From Diplonema papillatum (lineage: Eukaryota > Euglenozoa > Diplonemea > Diplonemida > Diplonemidae), in contig JAPJBO010000544.1 in assembly GCA_030068145.1 (NCBI GenBank), positions 1-64,000 of the forward strand: a DNA stretch of 64,000 bases. The letters run 5' to 3'. Position 1 is the first letter of the stretch, and every line of letters begins with the position of its first letter. Positions 46,166-57,690 of this stretch are shown piece after piece. The notes under the pieces were generated by a model, which was not told the origin of the DNA, made no database searches, and saw only the letters and a program-made list of their open reading frames with translations. A program made the translations under genes and the position numbers.

Positions 46166-46770
46166 GATAGGGGGTGGGGGATGCCGGCTGGTTGCTGTTC
46201 ACCTGGCTTAGGCTAGAGAAAGGATGAAACGGTGGCCATCCTTCTTCCATTCCGAGGCTCGCACGGACTCGACGTCGACAGGCGGAGCTCAACGTGATCG
46301 AACGCCGGCCGAGAGAAGGAGGCCGGCAAGAAGAATACTCAAGGGGCTGCCGTGTGCATGTTTCGAGAGGGGGCGAACCGATGCAACTACAAAAGGTGGG
46401 TCTTTTTAGAGTTATAGTTCGCTTGAGAATCCGGGAGTTTAGAGTCTCCGGGTGACCTTTGTCGAATGGGTTCTTTTAAAGCTAATACGTACTGGGTGGG
46501 TTTGGGGGGGCATGCATGGCTTGTTTCGTGTACACTTTACTTGCTTGCTTTGGTGAAACATGTGAACTTGTGACCGACACCAAGATCTCACCAGGTTAGG
46601 TGAGTTTTCTTGGGCTCTCCAAGTCTTACAAGTTTTTAGCACTAGCAATCTTGCGGATTGCCCCTCAATGTGTTGTGCAGGCCAAGCTTTTAGCACCAGC
46701 AATCTTGCGGGTTGCCCCTCAATGTGTTGTGCAGGCCAAGTTTTTAGCGCCAGCGCAGGCCAAGAAGGCC
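46166..46770. repeat. B fragment and a duplicated 48-bp block
   Basis: 46405-46470 is a B copy (AGAGTTATAGTTCGCTTGAG). 46637-46740 holds two copies of AGCAATCTTGCGG(A/G)TTGCCCC..., also seen at 22580. Confidence 0.65.
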
Positions 46771-46978
46771 GAAGCACGGCCAAAGACCCGAAGCACGGCC
46801 AAAGACCCGAAGCACGGCCAAAGACCCGAAGCACGGCCAAAGACCCGAAGCACGGCCAAAGACCCGAAGCACGGCCAAAGACCCGAAGCACGGCCAAAGA
46901 CCCGAAGCACGGCCAAAGACCCGAAGCACGGCCAAAGACCCGAAGCACGGCCAAAGACCCGAAGCACGGCCAAAGACA
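46771..46978. repeat. 19-bp minisatellite, about eleven copies
   Basis: Unit GAAGCACGGCCAAAGACCC repeats almost without change. It gives a 19-residue repeat in every open frame on both strands, which is why long frames appear here. Confidence 0.97.
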
Positions 46979-46984
46979 AAGCGG

Positions 46985-47085
46985 CGCCACCCGAGGGGGC
47001 AATCCCAGGGCCGCCCACGTGATAAGCCGTTAAACAGCGGCTGCCGGCTTATCCCGTGACACCTTTTATATGTACGTTATAGAAA
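46985..47085. repeat. Small palindromic repeat K
   Basis: GATAAGCCG and CGGCTTATC form a stem around TTAAACAGCGGCTGC, followed by CCGTGACACC. The copy at 52103-52217 is interrupted by a D-tail insertion. Confidence 0.75.
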
Positions 47086-47311
47086 GAGTAGCGTTGGCAC
47101 TCTTACAGGTTCGTTCCCTCGTAGATCGCCGGGAACGGGCACTCCAGTGAAACTGGGTATGTTACCGTTTCAGGTTTGGATTCTGGGACGAACGTCGGCA
47201 GCGTGTTTTCGTGGTTGATCAGAATTCCTTGCCTGAAAATGACACAGGAAGATACAAGTGGGTAAACGGCCAACGCACGAAAGCCGGCACGCACAAACAA
47301 AAACGAAGCGC

Positions 47312-47645
47312 CTGCCTTCTTTGAACGCTTACGCCCGCCACTAAACCCAGAGTTACCTCGGTGTTTTGGGTGGGCTGCTGCAAATTTACCTCCTTTTTTG
47401 AGAGTTCGCATCTGGCAGCCTTTTCAAAGTGTTTCCTGCAAAGCAGGTGCTGAGCCGGTCCGTCCCTATCTCTTGAAACTGCATCGAAGTGCCTTTATCA
47501 CAGTGAATCACGGTTCACCACGGTCTATCAGGTCCATCCCTAGTCCCTAGAGAGAGAGCTGCATCGAATTGCCCGGTGCTGTATTCTTCGGTCTATCACG
47601 GTCTATCAAGAGGGGATGGACCGGCTCAGGTGCTTATACAAAAAC
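47312..47645 (+). repeat. Repeat J copy split by a MITE
   Basis: GAACGCTTACGCCCGCC ... CAAAGCAGGTGC, then the MITE, then GGTGCTTATACAAAAAC. Confidence 0.8.
47451..47628 (-). mobile_element. 178-bp MITE, TGAGCC termini, target duplication GGTGC
   Basis: Termini TGAGCCGGTCCGTCCC and GGGATGGACCGGCTCA. GGTGC lies at 47446-47450 and 47629-47633. Same family as 26359-26528 but inverted. The uninterrupted target (one GGTGC) is preserved in the repeat J copy at 42210-42225. Confidence 0.93.
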
Positions 47646-48255
47646 AGAAACTCGATAACGACGGGCAGGATTCGTTTTTTGGGTTGCGCCGCCCGACACA
47701 GTATTGTGCACCCACAACTTTCCCACCGTGTGGTCCGAATAGTCTACCCGCAATACATGGTGGCCATTTGTGACTAGAATATTTTTACATAAGCGCCAGC
47801 TTGAAAGTAAATGCTTGACGATACTGCCCGACAAAGAACAGAAGGGATCCGAAGTGCTGTAACTACCGAACCACGTGTTGAACGGACGTGAGGTCATCAA
47901 CCCCTACACGACAAATCACACAAACACAACAGGTCAAAGTCCTGAGTGAGAAAACAACACACGGTGGTGTAAGCGAAGAACCAATCAGATTGTGTTTGTA
48001 GATTGGATTTGCCCCTTACCACTATACTTCCTCCCTTCCATTCGGAGTCGAAGCAGCTACGTCGAGTATTTTTCCTGGTGATCAATTGACCGCAATGTGG
48101 GAAGGTTGTGGGCGCACAGTGTGCAATGAAACGGTACAGCGCCCTTCGTTCGGTTCACCCTCGGCCAACCGTCCTGCTGTCGAGATGAACCGGCACCTAC
48201 TGAGGGATCACGGATGTGGTCCTGGTCGGGGGACGTACTGACCGGGGTCTGCGTC
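47646..48255. other. Inverted repeat G and region downstream of the MAP kinase
   Basis: 47795-47905 is repeat G in minus orientation. The rest is unrecognised and includes the probable 3' UTR of the kinase gene. Confidence 0.5.
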
Positions 48256-51200
48256 TCAGGAGTCGGTGGCGGGGACGGCGGTGGTGAGAGGCACGTCGCG
48301 CATGATGTCGACGCCGCGCATGTTGACGAACTCGGGGTGGAACCGCGTGATTTCGCGGTTCGCGAGCCGCCTCGCGTCGTTCACGTTCTTCAGCTTCGCC
48401 GAGAAGCTGCCGTCGAACTGCGGGAACGACTCGTCCTCGGAGCCCTCGGCCCACGCGTACTCCCCGAAGAACGCGTGCCGGAGCAACATCCGCACCGACG
48501 GCCGCCTGTGCGGGTCCCAAATGAGCATCGAAGCGAGCAAATCGCGCGCAGCTGGAGCCGCGCGGGGGAACCTGGCCTCGATGTTGCAGGGCGGCCGCTC
48601 GGCTTGCTGGCGGAGCCAGTTGCGGGGCACGTCGACGGAGATCCACGAGTGCTGCTCGCCCATTTGGTGCCCGACGAAGTCGAGGACGAGGTTGATCTGC
48701 TCCTGCGTGCCTTCCCACCCCTGCGACCTGCTGGGGAACAGTGTCTGCTTCCGGCGGTCCTCTTCGCCACCCCCGGCAGCGAGCATTTCCGCGAAGATGC
48801 AACCCAGAGACCAGACGTCAACAGCGCCGTCGTACCGGTCCTGGATCAGCACTTCGGGGGCTCGGTACCAACGGGTGACGACATAGTTCGTCAGCTCGTC
48901 GTTGACCGTCTGAGGGTTGTCTCGGCTCAAGCCGAAGTCCGCGAGCTTGACTGTGCCGTCGCTGTCGACGAGAATGTTCGAAGGCTTCAAATCGCGGTGC
49001 ATGACATCCGCGCTGTGCATTGCGAACAATCCGCACAACTGTTTAATTGGGAAGGTGACGATCACGCAACCCTACGAATAGTTGAGGTCGCGGCTCTTGA
49101 CAAGAGTCTGGCAGACAAAAAAAGAATAGGCGCGATGTTTGTACGTGCCGGGGGAGGATCAACCTGTTGGTGAGTGAATACGATCGGTGGGCTAATCTTC
49201 TCCCGAACACGCTGCCAGCGTTCTCTTTCGTGGTTACAATTGTTTATTACGACAAAAGAAGTGTTTTTGTGTGTTTCCGACAGTGGTTTTCCGCTTAGCC
49301 AACAAAATGAAACTGGTTGGCTAAAATTTTGCGCAGTTCATTGAAAGAGGTCAAAAGTCTTTCTCTCGACCGATCTTTTTGCAAGGTGTTAGGAGGGTCG
49401 GCAGGTTGTGGCTTCCGACTTGGTGTAGAACTGGGTTGTGAGCTTGCTGGAGGACTGTGTGTAGATGGAATTCCTGTGGCAAAAAAAAAAAAGTTTTTTT
49501 CGCCAACCCCATTTTCGTGGGAAAAAGTGTTTTAGGCGAAAAATATTTTTTAGCCACACAATGGTACCAGGGAAAGCCTGCTACACGGGAGCCAAGCTTC
49601 ACGTGTTCGGCGGTACTGCAGAGCCACGGGCCTACGGGTCAAGTGGCTACCGATTTCCCAAGCTAAAGCATCAAGGCTTGGAGCACCTTGGGGCTTGGCG
49701 CTCGCGCTGAAACACAAGCTCGTCGAGACGGTCAGCCGCAGGGCAGAGCGGACGGGGTTCTGGCACTGTGCTGCCTCCGACTCAAGCTTTGCAAGCTGTG
49801 GTTGACCGTCACGTTCCTGGACCAGGAGCGGCCTTTTCCTTTTCCTTAGCCACACAGGAAAAACACTGGTTTCCGACGATCCCGTATATGGGCGTACATT
49901 CGACGTTTTGTGCTTGTGAGGATCAGCAGTTTTCTTACTCTTCGCTTTCTTACAAAAGGGGGGATTGGGGTGAACGGTTGGCGGTCCGACCGAAGGTACG
50001 CAGGACACGATCCTGAGACCCGTATTCTTCATTAGTACACGTGGACCTGTGGTTAGAGGGACACACAGCGAAGGACGGAAGAAGAAAAGAAAGAAAAAGA
50101 AAAAGACCGCTCCTGGTCCAGGAACGTGACGGTCAACCACAGCTTGCAAAGCTTGAGTCGGAGGCAGCTCAGTGCCACAACCCCGTCCGCTCTGCCCTGC
50201 GGCTGACCGTCTCGACGAGCTTGTGTTCAGCGCGAGCGCCAAGCCCCAAGGTGCGCCAAGCCTTGATGCAATAGTTTGGGAAATCGGAAGCCACTTGACC
50301 CGTAGACCCGTGGCTCTGCAGTACCGCCGAACACGTGAAGCTTGGCTCCCGTGTAGCAGGCTTTCCCTGGTACCGCGAAGGACGGAATAAAGGACATTGG
50401 CCAACGGGGAAGCAAAGCATACCATGGAGTACAGCATGGAGAAGGTGTTCTCTGGCGAGAAATGCGCGGGACACTTGTAGAGGAGCGTGTTCAACTCTGT
50501 CTTCATGAACTTCGAGACCAAATACAGAGCGTCGTAGTCGGCACACGACGGCATGACGAGGGTTTTGAGGTTCAAAAGGTTTTCGTGCCCGTCGAAGTGC
50601 ACCATCAGCCGGATCTCTCGGATGATCTGGTGTACGTTTTGGATTGTTTAGACTGTGCTTTGGAGTCTTGGTGGGATTGGAGAGTGTGTTGGTGTCTAAG
50701 TGCAGGACTTAGTGGGCAACGTCTGAATCGAAGTATAGCCCACTTGTCACGTTCACCAGTCGGCTTTGAGTTTCCGACACGCTGTTTTTGGGCCCTGTGA
50801 CTCCTTTCCGAAGGGTGGGTGGGGCGGGATCCTTCGGGGGCCGGATAGAGCGTGGGAGGCTGTCAGCTGCTTCATCCGGCACTCGGCTCAAGCCTTCTAT
50901 TTTCATCTTGCGGTGTTAGCTGCACGGGGCTTTCGGCCCCGGGCAACAGCTGAGTGTCTTCACACGGGCGGCACATCTCACCCGAGGATGTGGCAAGCTC
51001 TCTCTGTGCGATGAGCTTGGCCTGACTAGCAGTTCCAAACTCCTGGTGCAAGTGCCCGTCATGGTCGGCAGTCACTACCTGGGTCACAGTTTTGAGTCCT
51101 GTTCCGAGACTCGCTCGCACGGGGAAGTGGCGGCGAATCACTTATCGCCAAGCATTCTGCAATTCTGCAATGCCGACTACTGCTAGTGTGTTGGTGTGTG

Positions 51201-53063
51201 TTTTGAAGTGCGCTCATGAACCTAAACTACCGTATAATTGGAATAATGTTGAATCGGACTAAGGCTGCAACGGGTAAATGACAGACCGGGTAAAACCTGG
51301 GACACCTGGAGGCAGTCACCTGCGTGACTGCACTAGTGGGTCCTGCAGCCTACCCTATGACAGCGGCATCTAAGGGAAGCTGCGTATCGAATACCCGAAG
51401 GCGCGGGCAAGCACCAGGGGGCGCGATATTCTGCAAAGTACGCAAACCCCAAAAAATGCCGACCTACAAGGTGCGTCATTTTCTTTTTTTTTTTTTTTTT
51501 TTAGAGTGAAAGTTCGCTTGAAACTCCGGGGTTTTAAAGTCTCCGGGTGACCTTCGTTGTTAAGGGAAGATGTTCTCTGTGCTCTGAGTGTCGTGAGAGT
51601 GGTGGTTACACGAGGTAAGAGGATCGGTGGGTACCTTGGTTGTTGGTCATTGGTGGTTTCGGCCATTGTCCACATACCATACTTACGGTAGGTATTTGTT
51701 GGGTACCAGGGAAAGCCTGCTACACGGGAGCCAAGCTTCACGTGTTCGGCGGGACTGCAGAGCCACGGGCCTACGGGTCAAGTGGCTACCGATTTCCCAA
51801 ACTAAAGCATCAAGGCTTGGCGCACCTTGGGGCTTGGCGCTCGCGCTGAACACAAGCTCGTCGAGACGGTCAGCCGCAGGGCAGAGCGGACGGGGGTGCG
51901 GCACTGTGCTGCCTCCGACTCAAGCTTTGCAAGCTGCGGTCGACCGTCACGTTCCTGGACCAGGAGCGGTCTTTTTCTTTTTCTCTTCTTCTTCTCTTTT
52001 TTTGTTGAACGCTTACACCCGCCACTACAACCCAGATTTACCTGCGGCTCGTGTGGGCGACACAACTCATTTTCCTCCTTTGAGATTTCGCAACTGGCAG
52101 CAGGGCCGCCCACGTGATAAAGCCGTTAAGCATTGGGAACTTTTAAGTACACGGACCACACGGATCTGCATGCCGTTAAGCAGCGGCTGCCAGCTTATCC
52201 CGTGACACCTATGATATGTAGTTGGTTATCATGAATACCTACCCTCCCCCGTGTAATTGAGACACTATTGGGGCTAAGGGCGGGGTGTCTCAATTACACG
52301 CGTTTACGTTAATGGACATGTATCAACGGGAGCACCACTGGATTGACACACTGCGCGAAATGGGGTCCGGGCTCGCCTTGTTAGGTACAGGTGTCACAGT
52401 GTCACAATAGAAATACATTAGCGCTTGAAATTGGGACACTTGTGGGAAAATTACGAAAACAGGTGTCTCAATAACACGGGGGAATTGCAAGGACGTGCTT
52501 GGAATGGGTATGTGCTCAACACCACGCACTGGTCCCGTCTGCGCCGTGTTTCGGTCCTTTAAGCCACGGACACATAAAAGGCGGACCATCATCAGCGCGG
52601 AACCTGAGTGTCTGCAGACAGGACAGCGGTGTGAGTCTGGTTTGTCAGGCGGCTGTTCGTAGCTCGTCACAGCCAGGACCACCCGTGCTACGAGAGCACA
52701 GGCGAATCCATCACGGGGAGAAAGCCCCTGCAACCGTGTCGGAGCAATCAGTTAAAAACTCAGGGCACTTGCCCTGATTGTGACTGGCAGCACTGACTTG
52801 TCTCAATTACACGGAGGTAGACTACAGTATAGCAAGAGTACGAAGAGAACGAAACTGGTGCATACTTTTCGCCAGTAGTCAGGGCCCTGTACGTGCTTGT
52901 GTACCCAGGAGACCTTCTTTATGGCAACGTCGGTGTTGTCTTCCGTGTCCAACGCCTTGCAAACGTTTCCGTAGCTCCCACTTGCGATCATCTTCAGCTT
53001 CGTGAATCTCTCGGGCAGCAAGAAGTCAATTCCTTGCAGAGACGTGTTAGTGTAAGTCGTCAT
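48256..53063 (-). CDS. MAP kinase-like Ser/Thr kinase, three exons, T-N-Y activation motif
   Basis: Exons 52866-53063, 50423-50626 and 48256-49038 join in phase 0 with GT-AG borders to 394 aa. The start ATG gives MTTYTNTSLQGIDF. Visible: Gly loop IASGSYGNV (27-35), VAIKK with Lys49, REIRLMVHFDGHENL, catalytic HRDLKPSN (148-155), DFG (168-170), TNYVVTRWYRAPEVL (T184-N185-Y186), DVWSLGCIFAEML, and the CMGC-type segment DPHRRPSVRMLLRHAFF. MAP kinases are switched on by dual phosphorylation of T-x-Y. The usual middle residue is Glu, Gly or Asp; Asn is unusual. The linker between KK and REI is about four residues longer than in ERK2. The introns (2239 and 1384 bases) are packed with repeats B, C, J, K, I and E. 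The kinase looks complete; its exact MAPK subgroup is not resolved. Confidence 0.94.
49136..49252 (-). repeat. Repeat E in MAP kinase intron 2
   Basis: CGTGCCGGGGGAGGATCAAC ... CACGCTGCCAGCGTTCTC; same orientation relative to the host gene as in Rab2 intron 1. Confidence 0.8.
49563..49836 (+). repeat. Repeat C, full copy
   Basis: About 275 bases from GTACCAGGGAAAGCCTGC to ACCAGGAGCGGCCTTTT. Other copies: 50101-50374 (minus), 51703-51977 and 59736-60008 (plus). T-rich 3' end; SINE-like size, but no convincing A/B box. Confidence 0.85.
50101..50374 (-). repeat. Repeat C, full copy, inverted
   Basis: Reverse complement of the 49563 copy, 265 bases away within the same intron, so the pre-mRNA can form a long stem-loop. 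Confidence 0.88.
50627..51500. other. MAP kinase intron 1, 3' part (minus strand)
   Basis: No known repeat recognised in these 870 bases. A T run at about 51486-51501 precedes a B copy. Confidence 0.5.
51502..52235 (+). repeat. Repeats B, C, J and K in MAP kinase intron 1
   Basis: B at 51502-51550, C at 51703-51977, J at 51995-52100, then K at 52103-52217. K is interrupted by about 40 bases matching the D-family 3' tail (ACTTTTAAGTACACGGACCA), flanked by CCGTTAAGCA on both sides. Confidence 0.8.
52246..52482. mobile_element. Possible 237-bp MITE with CCCCCGTGTAATTGAGACAC termini
   Basis: The left end and the inverted right end agree in 19 of 20 bases. An inner copy (GTGTCTCAATTACACG, about 52287) forms a hairpin with the left end, and another end-like copy lies at 52799. 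No clear target duplication was found. Confidence 0.6.
52488..52765 (+). repeat. Repeat I, best copy
   Basis: GGACGTGCTTGGAATGGGTA ... TCGGTCCTTTAAGCCACGG ... GGCGGCTGTTCGTAGCTCG. Shared with 45935-46165 and, diverged, 18620-19170. Confidence 0.8.
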
Positions 53064-54581
53064 CTTCAACGACCGGCTCGTCCGATTATCTCCCCTCTTC
53101 CTTGCAAGCGCACTCGAGAGCGACGGCTAGTTCCGGTCGGTCTCAGCGATTTCTCCTCGGCCGGGCCTCTATCGGAGGCAACACCAACGGCGGCGCCAGT
53201 CCTGTGCCAACGCAAAAAAAGAAAGACGTGCGTGTTGGTGTGTGTGTGTACGTGGATGGCCCACCCGGAGGCGGGGAGGGGGAGGTGTTGATTTCCCGTG
53301 CAGATAGTCTCGTTGTCTTGAGAATGGCAATCGGTCGGGAAATTGCTTTTGTGTGTTACGATTGATAGAGCGTTCTCTTCCTTTTTGCTCTCCTGGAACA
53401 TTTCCGGAACTGGGGCTTGCACTGATAAACGAAGCAACGGACGATCAGCATCAACTGACCAAAGGTGATGAAAATGATAAGGCAAAAGTTTCTTGTTCTT
53501 CGCGTGTACAGGGTATAAACCTCTCGAGGGACCCCCTGGGTCCCATCAGAGACTCGAGAGCATCTCGAGTGCTCTGAGGGACGGAGAAAGGATGCGTCGA
53601 GGGCATCCCCCGGATGTAAGGATCGGCACACTGCAGGTTCGTGGGAACCCAAAGAATTGTCAGTGCAATGTCAAAGCGGTCCAAAGTGGCGAACAACCTC
53701 GTCAGGAGGTGATCACCGAGGAAAGGCTTCCAATGCGAGCATCAAAACAGGCACGAGAGCAGGGGATCTACAATTATTACAGGTTTCAGAATACTGGCGT
53801 GAAACTTTGAAAAACTTTACTTTTGAGAACACTACACTGGTACACTGGTTCTCAAACAGAGGGACGGGGGTCTGGTTTGGGGTGCTCTATTGATGCGCCA
53901 GCCGCCCCGTGGAACCCGCATGCTAAGTGCACCGTGTGATGGTAAGTTAGGGTCCGCATGCACCGTTGAAGGGTCATACCAGAAGGTAAATATATATATA
54001 CAGCAAAACAACGGTGGTTGTGTCCTAGTAGTCTGGCTGTTTTTTTTTGTGGCTGCGGTTTGGGATTTTGATGTCTTCCCTTAAGGAACTGCCTAGGAAC
54101 TGCCTTGTGGGGGTGATTTGGCCTTGTTTTTGCATTCTGCAGCCATTATTTCAGCCTAAACGAGCGTCCGACCACTTTTGCGGAGAAGTTTCGTGGATAG
54201 GGATACCCCACGGGCTTCCCCAGAAAAGAAGAAGCTCGCTGCGGCGCTTAATTTGAGAATTTCCCATGCCAAACCTCCAGACTCGGAAAATAGGTAGTCT
54301 CGGCACGAAGAAAAAAGGGTGCCTTTGGGCAAGGCCGCAGCGTTTTCCGACCGTTGGTCGGTTGTGTCCTTGCTTCAGACAATATTTTTCGTTCTTACGA
54401 TGCATTGTTGGTCGGCGGCGTACTACGTGCAACTTACCGAAGTAGGTGACTCGCGCAGTTCAAACGCAGTCACAGCAAAAAATATCGACTGGCCAAACGC
54501 GAGAGAGATCGAAAAAACATAACCGCCGACGTCATCCAGAACCAACGAAAAGTGGAGTGGGAGGGGGAAAGATTGTGTTCC
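53064..54581. other. MAP kinase upstream region, repeat H, unrecognised sequence
   Basis: 53395-53525 is repeat H (GATAAACGAAGCAACGGACG), 330 bases upstream of the kinase ATG. Nothing else was recognised up to the transposon at 54582. Confidence 0.5.
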
Positions 54582-56354
54582 TGAGCCAATTCACCTACCC
54601 CCCCTGAAAGCGACTTGAGCTCGATTACACTCGATTACGCGTCGATTACACTCGATTACGATCGATTACAATCGATCAGCTTTTGGTGAATTGGGGGGGT
54701 ACTGTAACAATTGATTAAACACACAGCACTCAGCCAATCCTGATTAGCCGATGCAACGTGTCTATTATCGAGCCTTCTTCTGGGGCTAAAGATGCTGATA
54801 GCACGATCATCGAATATCGAACAAAAAGAAGCATATTCGTCTGAAAAAAGGGTGAGGAAGTTCGGACTGACTTGTGGAAGCAGGTTGTCGAGTGCATAGG
54901 GGCTCGGGCACCCGTTTTCCCGTATTAGCAACCTTTGCAATTTAGCGCAGCTAATACTCGAGCCTTTTGGCATTCCCTGCGGGGCAGTTCCAGGCGATAG
55001 GGCAAGCGCTTGGCAGACACCCTGTCCTCGAAGATGTCAAGTTTCTGTTTGTGGGTTCGATCTCCCTGGCGACAACAAGGCGGTTGAAAACGGAGGCTAA
55101 TCTCACCTTTAGGCACTGCAATGTCACGCATGCCATTGTCAGACGCTACCGTCTGGCATTGCGCAATTCGTACCATAGTCGTTGGGGGTATTGACAAGGG
55201 GGTTCAGTGGACACTCATCTTCGTTCTTGAACTTTTTCTTCGGCTTCATGCGGTTCATCGTCCCGGCCTGCCCCTGGTACACGACTCGTCTCGTCTCCGT
55301 AGCTCGTCTATCCTGCTTCACTTCGTGCTTCCATCGAGCCTACTTGCGCTGTCACATTCCGATGGGTAGTGCGTCTGCGGGAGGAACCTGCCGTTATTGT
55401 GGCTGACACACCCTGTCCCTGCGGCCTTCATCGCTGTCTGCTCTCGTGCGGCCACTGTGGGGCATGATTCCGCCTCGGATCCTCGGTTGTGCTCCTTAGC
55501 TGGATCGCTAGCTCGATAAGAAGAGCTGGTGTGTGGGCACAAGCGAATGTGGTTGCGGTTGCGGGCCGGCCGGCGTGACTGCGAGCAGACAGGCTGCATG
55601 CGCGTGGGCCCAATCGCGCCATTCACGCGGTACTCCAAAGGCCTAATCGGGCCGGGCCGGCACATACAGATTGCGACCGGGGCCAGCGTCGCACCTCGGT
55701 CTCGTCCCTTACAGCCGGAGCACGTGGCTCTCCCCAAGCCTCTGGGAAGGTGGCGGAGCTGGGAAGACGCGAGAGAAAACCAAAGTAGCGGCGGCCGACC
55801 TCTGTCTGCAAGCACGTCTCTGGCAGGGCAGTCGGCACCAAACGGAGCACAGTACCTCTTCCAAAGCAGTCGGCTGAAGCGGAGCACAGTCAATGGGCAT
55901 TCAGAGAGTGCAAAGCATGTCTCTTGTAGGGCAGTGGGCAGCGGGCTTTGAGGGAAAGGTCAGCGCGGTAGCGATGACCAGGAGAACACATACAGATGGG
56001 TGGGGAGAGGCCCTGGGACTAAGGCGTGACTACCCCCGTCCCTGTCCCTCCCAGGGCGCCACCCCGAATCTAGCCTGGCTCCACCACGGTGAAGGCCCAC
56101 ACCTGCGGTTTCCGTCCCTCGTATGCTTGTGCTTGGCACTTCTTGGGCCAGACAGTGGTCAACATGGTCGCTCATGGGCCAGCCAGGGGTCCACCAGTGG
56201 TCGAACCCAAAATACTAGTGTCAATTTCGATCACACTCTACAACGCTCGACTACACTCTACTACACTCTACTACACTCGATTACACTCTACTACACTCGA
56301 TTACACTATATTACACTCGATTACGCTCGATCAGGGGGTGGGTGAATTGGCTCA
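54582..56354 (-). mobile_element. 1773-bp non-autonomous derivative of the TGAGCC transposon, target duplication GTTCC
   Basis: Ends TGAGCCAATTCACC and GGTGAATTGGCTCA. GTTCC lies at 54577-54581 and 56355-56359. 54582-55200 matches the transposase end of the 12-kb element, including decayed N-terminal coding sequence, and 56095-56354 matches the opposite end (mirror of 1853-2110). The middle is reduced and partly unrelated. Its uninterrupted subterminal array (54615-54685) shows the state before LINE insertion. Confidence 0.92.
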
Positions 56355-56359
56355 GTTCC

Positions 56360-56375
56360 TTTTTTTTTTCGTTAA

Positions 56376-56406
<31 letters not shown>

Positions 56407-57442
56407 AAGAGTTGGAAGTGACACAATTCCATGAATGTCTCCGGTGACCTGTGCGTCAAAAGAGTTCTTTTTTTGTGTGGGTTCTTAGTGGGACCCTATG
56501 AAGCTACTTTGTGGTTTTTTTACTCTCCCTTACCTCCAACCCACCACCCTGAATAAGCCTTCCTTTCTTCTCCTCTGTCACGACGTTTTGAAGTGCCAGC
56601 GTACTCGGCTGAATCAGAACGGAAGAGATGACTGTTGCAGCCTGGACAGCTGGGCAACGGCAAATCGGTCTCAAGAGGGAGAGAGAAAGGGGCAGTATAT
56701 AACTTCGGATCCAAAAGAAAAAAAAAGCACCAAAAAAAAAAAAAAAAATGGAAAATCAAGAAAAGAAGAGATGAAGGCGAAGTTTCCAGGCGTGAGGGCT
56801 GGGGCGTTACGAAAGGAGGAAATGAAGCGGGTCGAGCCTCAGCTCTTGGTAGCGGATAGAGGGAGGACCGAGACCAGGTTGGAAAGGCGAACCAAGTGCT
56901 ACGCCCCGTGCCCATGGAGGCAGCTCAACACGCAGACGGACCCATGCTGGGCAGGGGTCGCTGTGCCAGTAGGCCAGGGGTTTAGTTTTAGTCAGGGCCC
57001 GTTTCCCGATTTCTGCAATACATTCATCGTCTAAGATGTGGTGGATCTGATGGCAAAAATAAGAGCTCGTCACTCACACAACCGCAGCTGATACAAAACT
57101 AATGATGACAACGATGATGATGGGAAGAGAGAGTTGTTTCCGATAAACGCGGCGTGATCGTTTTTAGAGTGAAAGTTTTTTGCTTAAAGCTGGATGCAGG
57201 ACGTAAGTGAAAACAACCACGGTTTGCGGCGGCGAGCTTCTCATTTTCTCCAACATTTTTTCGTGTTTGGCAAAAAAAAAAAAAAAAAAAATAGAACCCC
57301 CAACTAAACCCCTCAGTATACGGAGGATCGTTCTGCACTCCGGCCGAAAAGACATCCAGTCGGAGGCGTGAACCCAGCGAAGGGCTTGCTTGCCACTTCG
57401 ATCCTTCATCAGATGCTCTCGGTTCAATCACTGGTGCGTCAA
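56360..57442. other. No recognisable gene; poly-T and poly-A runs
   Basis: A T run at 56385-56406, an A run at 56733-56749 and a further A run at about 57272-57291. A B-like scrap (TTTTTAGAGTGAAAG) lies at 57161. Confidence 0.5.
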
Positions 57443-57690
57443 ATTTTCCTCGGTCCAGTCTGGTTTGAGTAAGAAACCCCCTGGTTGATCCTGCTAGTAG
57501 TCATATGCTTGTTTCAAGGATTAAGCCGTGCAAGTCTCCTGATCCTGGTAAATGGATTAACAGTGGGACTGCTGGCAGCTCATTAAATCGGTGGCAATCT
57601 ACGCGGGGAAGGTGCCTTGGGCCCAGTTGGATAACACTTGTAACTGCACTACCAGTACATGTCCGAAGAGCTTCAAGCTCGGCTCCAGCT
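57443..57690 (+). rRNA. 18S rRNA 5'-end fragment, copy 1, with upstream flank
   Basis: 57481 starts CTGGTTGATCCTGC, the canonical SSU 5' end, then TAGTCATATGCTTG, CAAGGATTAAGCC and GCTCATTAAATCGG. Similarity fades after about 57640. The preceding 28 bases (ATTTTCCTCGGTCCAGTCTG...) are identical to those before copy 2, so external spacer was carried along. A fragment of roughly 150-200 nt; not a functional rRNA gene. Confidence 0.8.

Noticed and set aside
46741-47033. Long open frames on both strands (RPKTRSTAKD and LWPCFGSLAVLRVFGRASG types)
   Set aside because: They are produced by a 19-bp tandem repeat, which stays open in all frames.
52246-52820. Single element from 52246 to 52820 with repeat I inside
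   Set aside because: The end-like copy at 52799 is imperfect and no flanking duplication supports it; the shorter 52246-52482 interpretation fits better.
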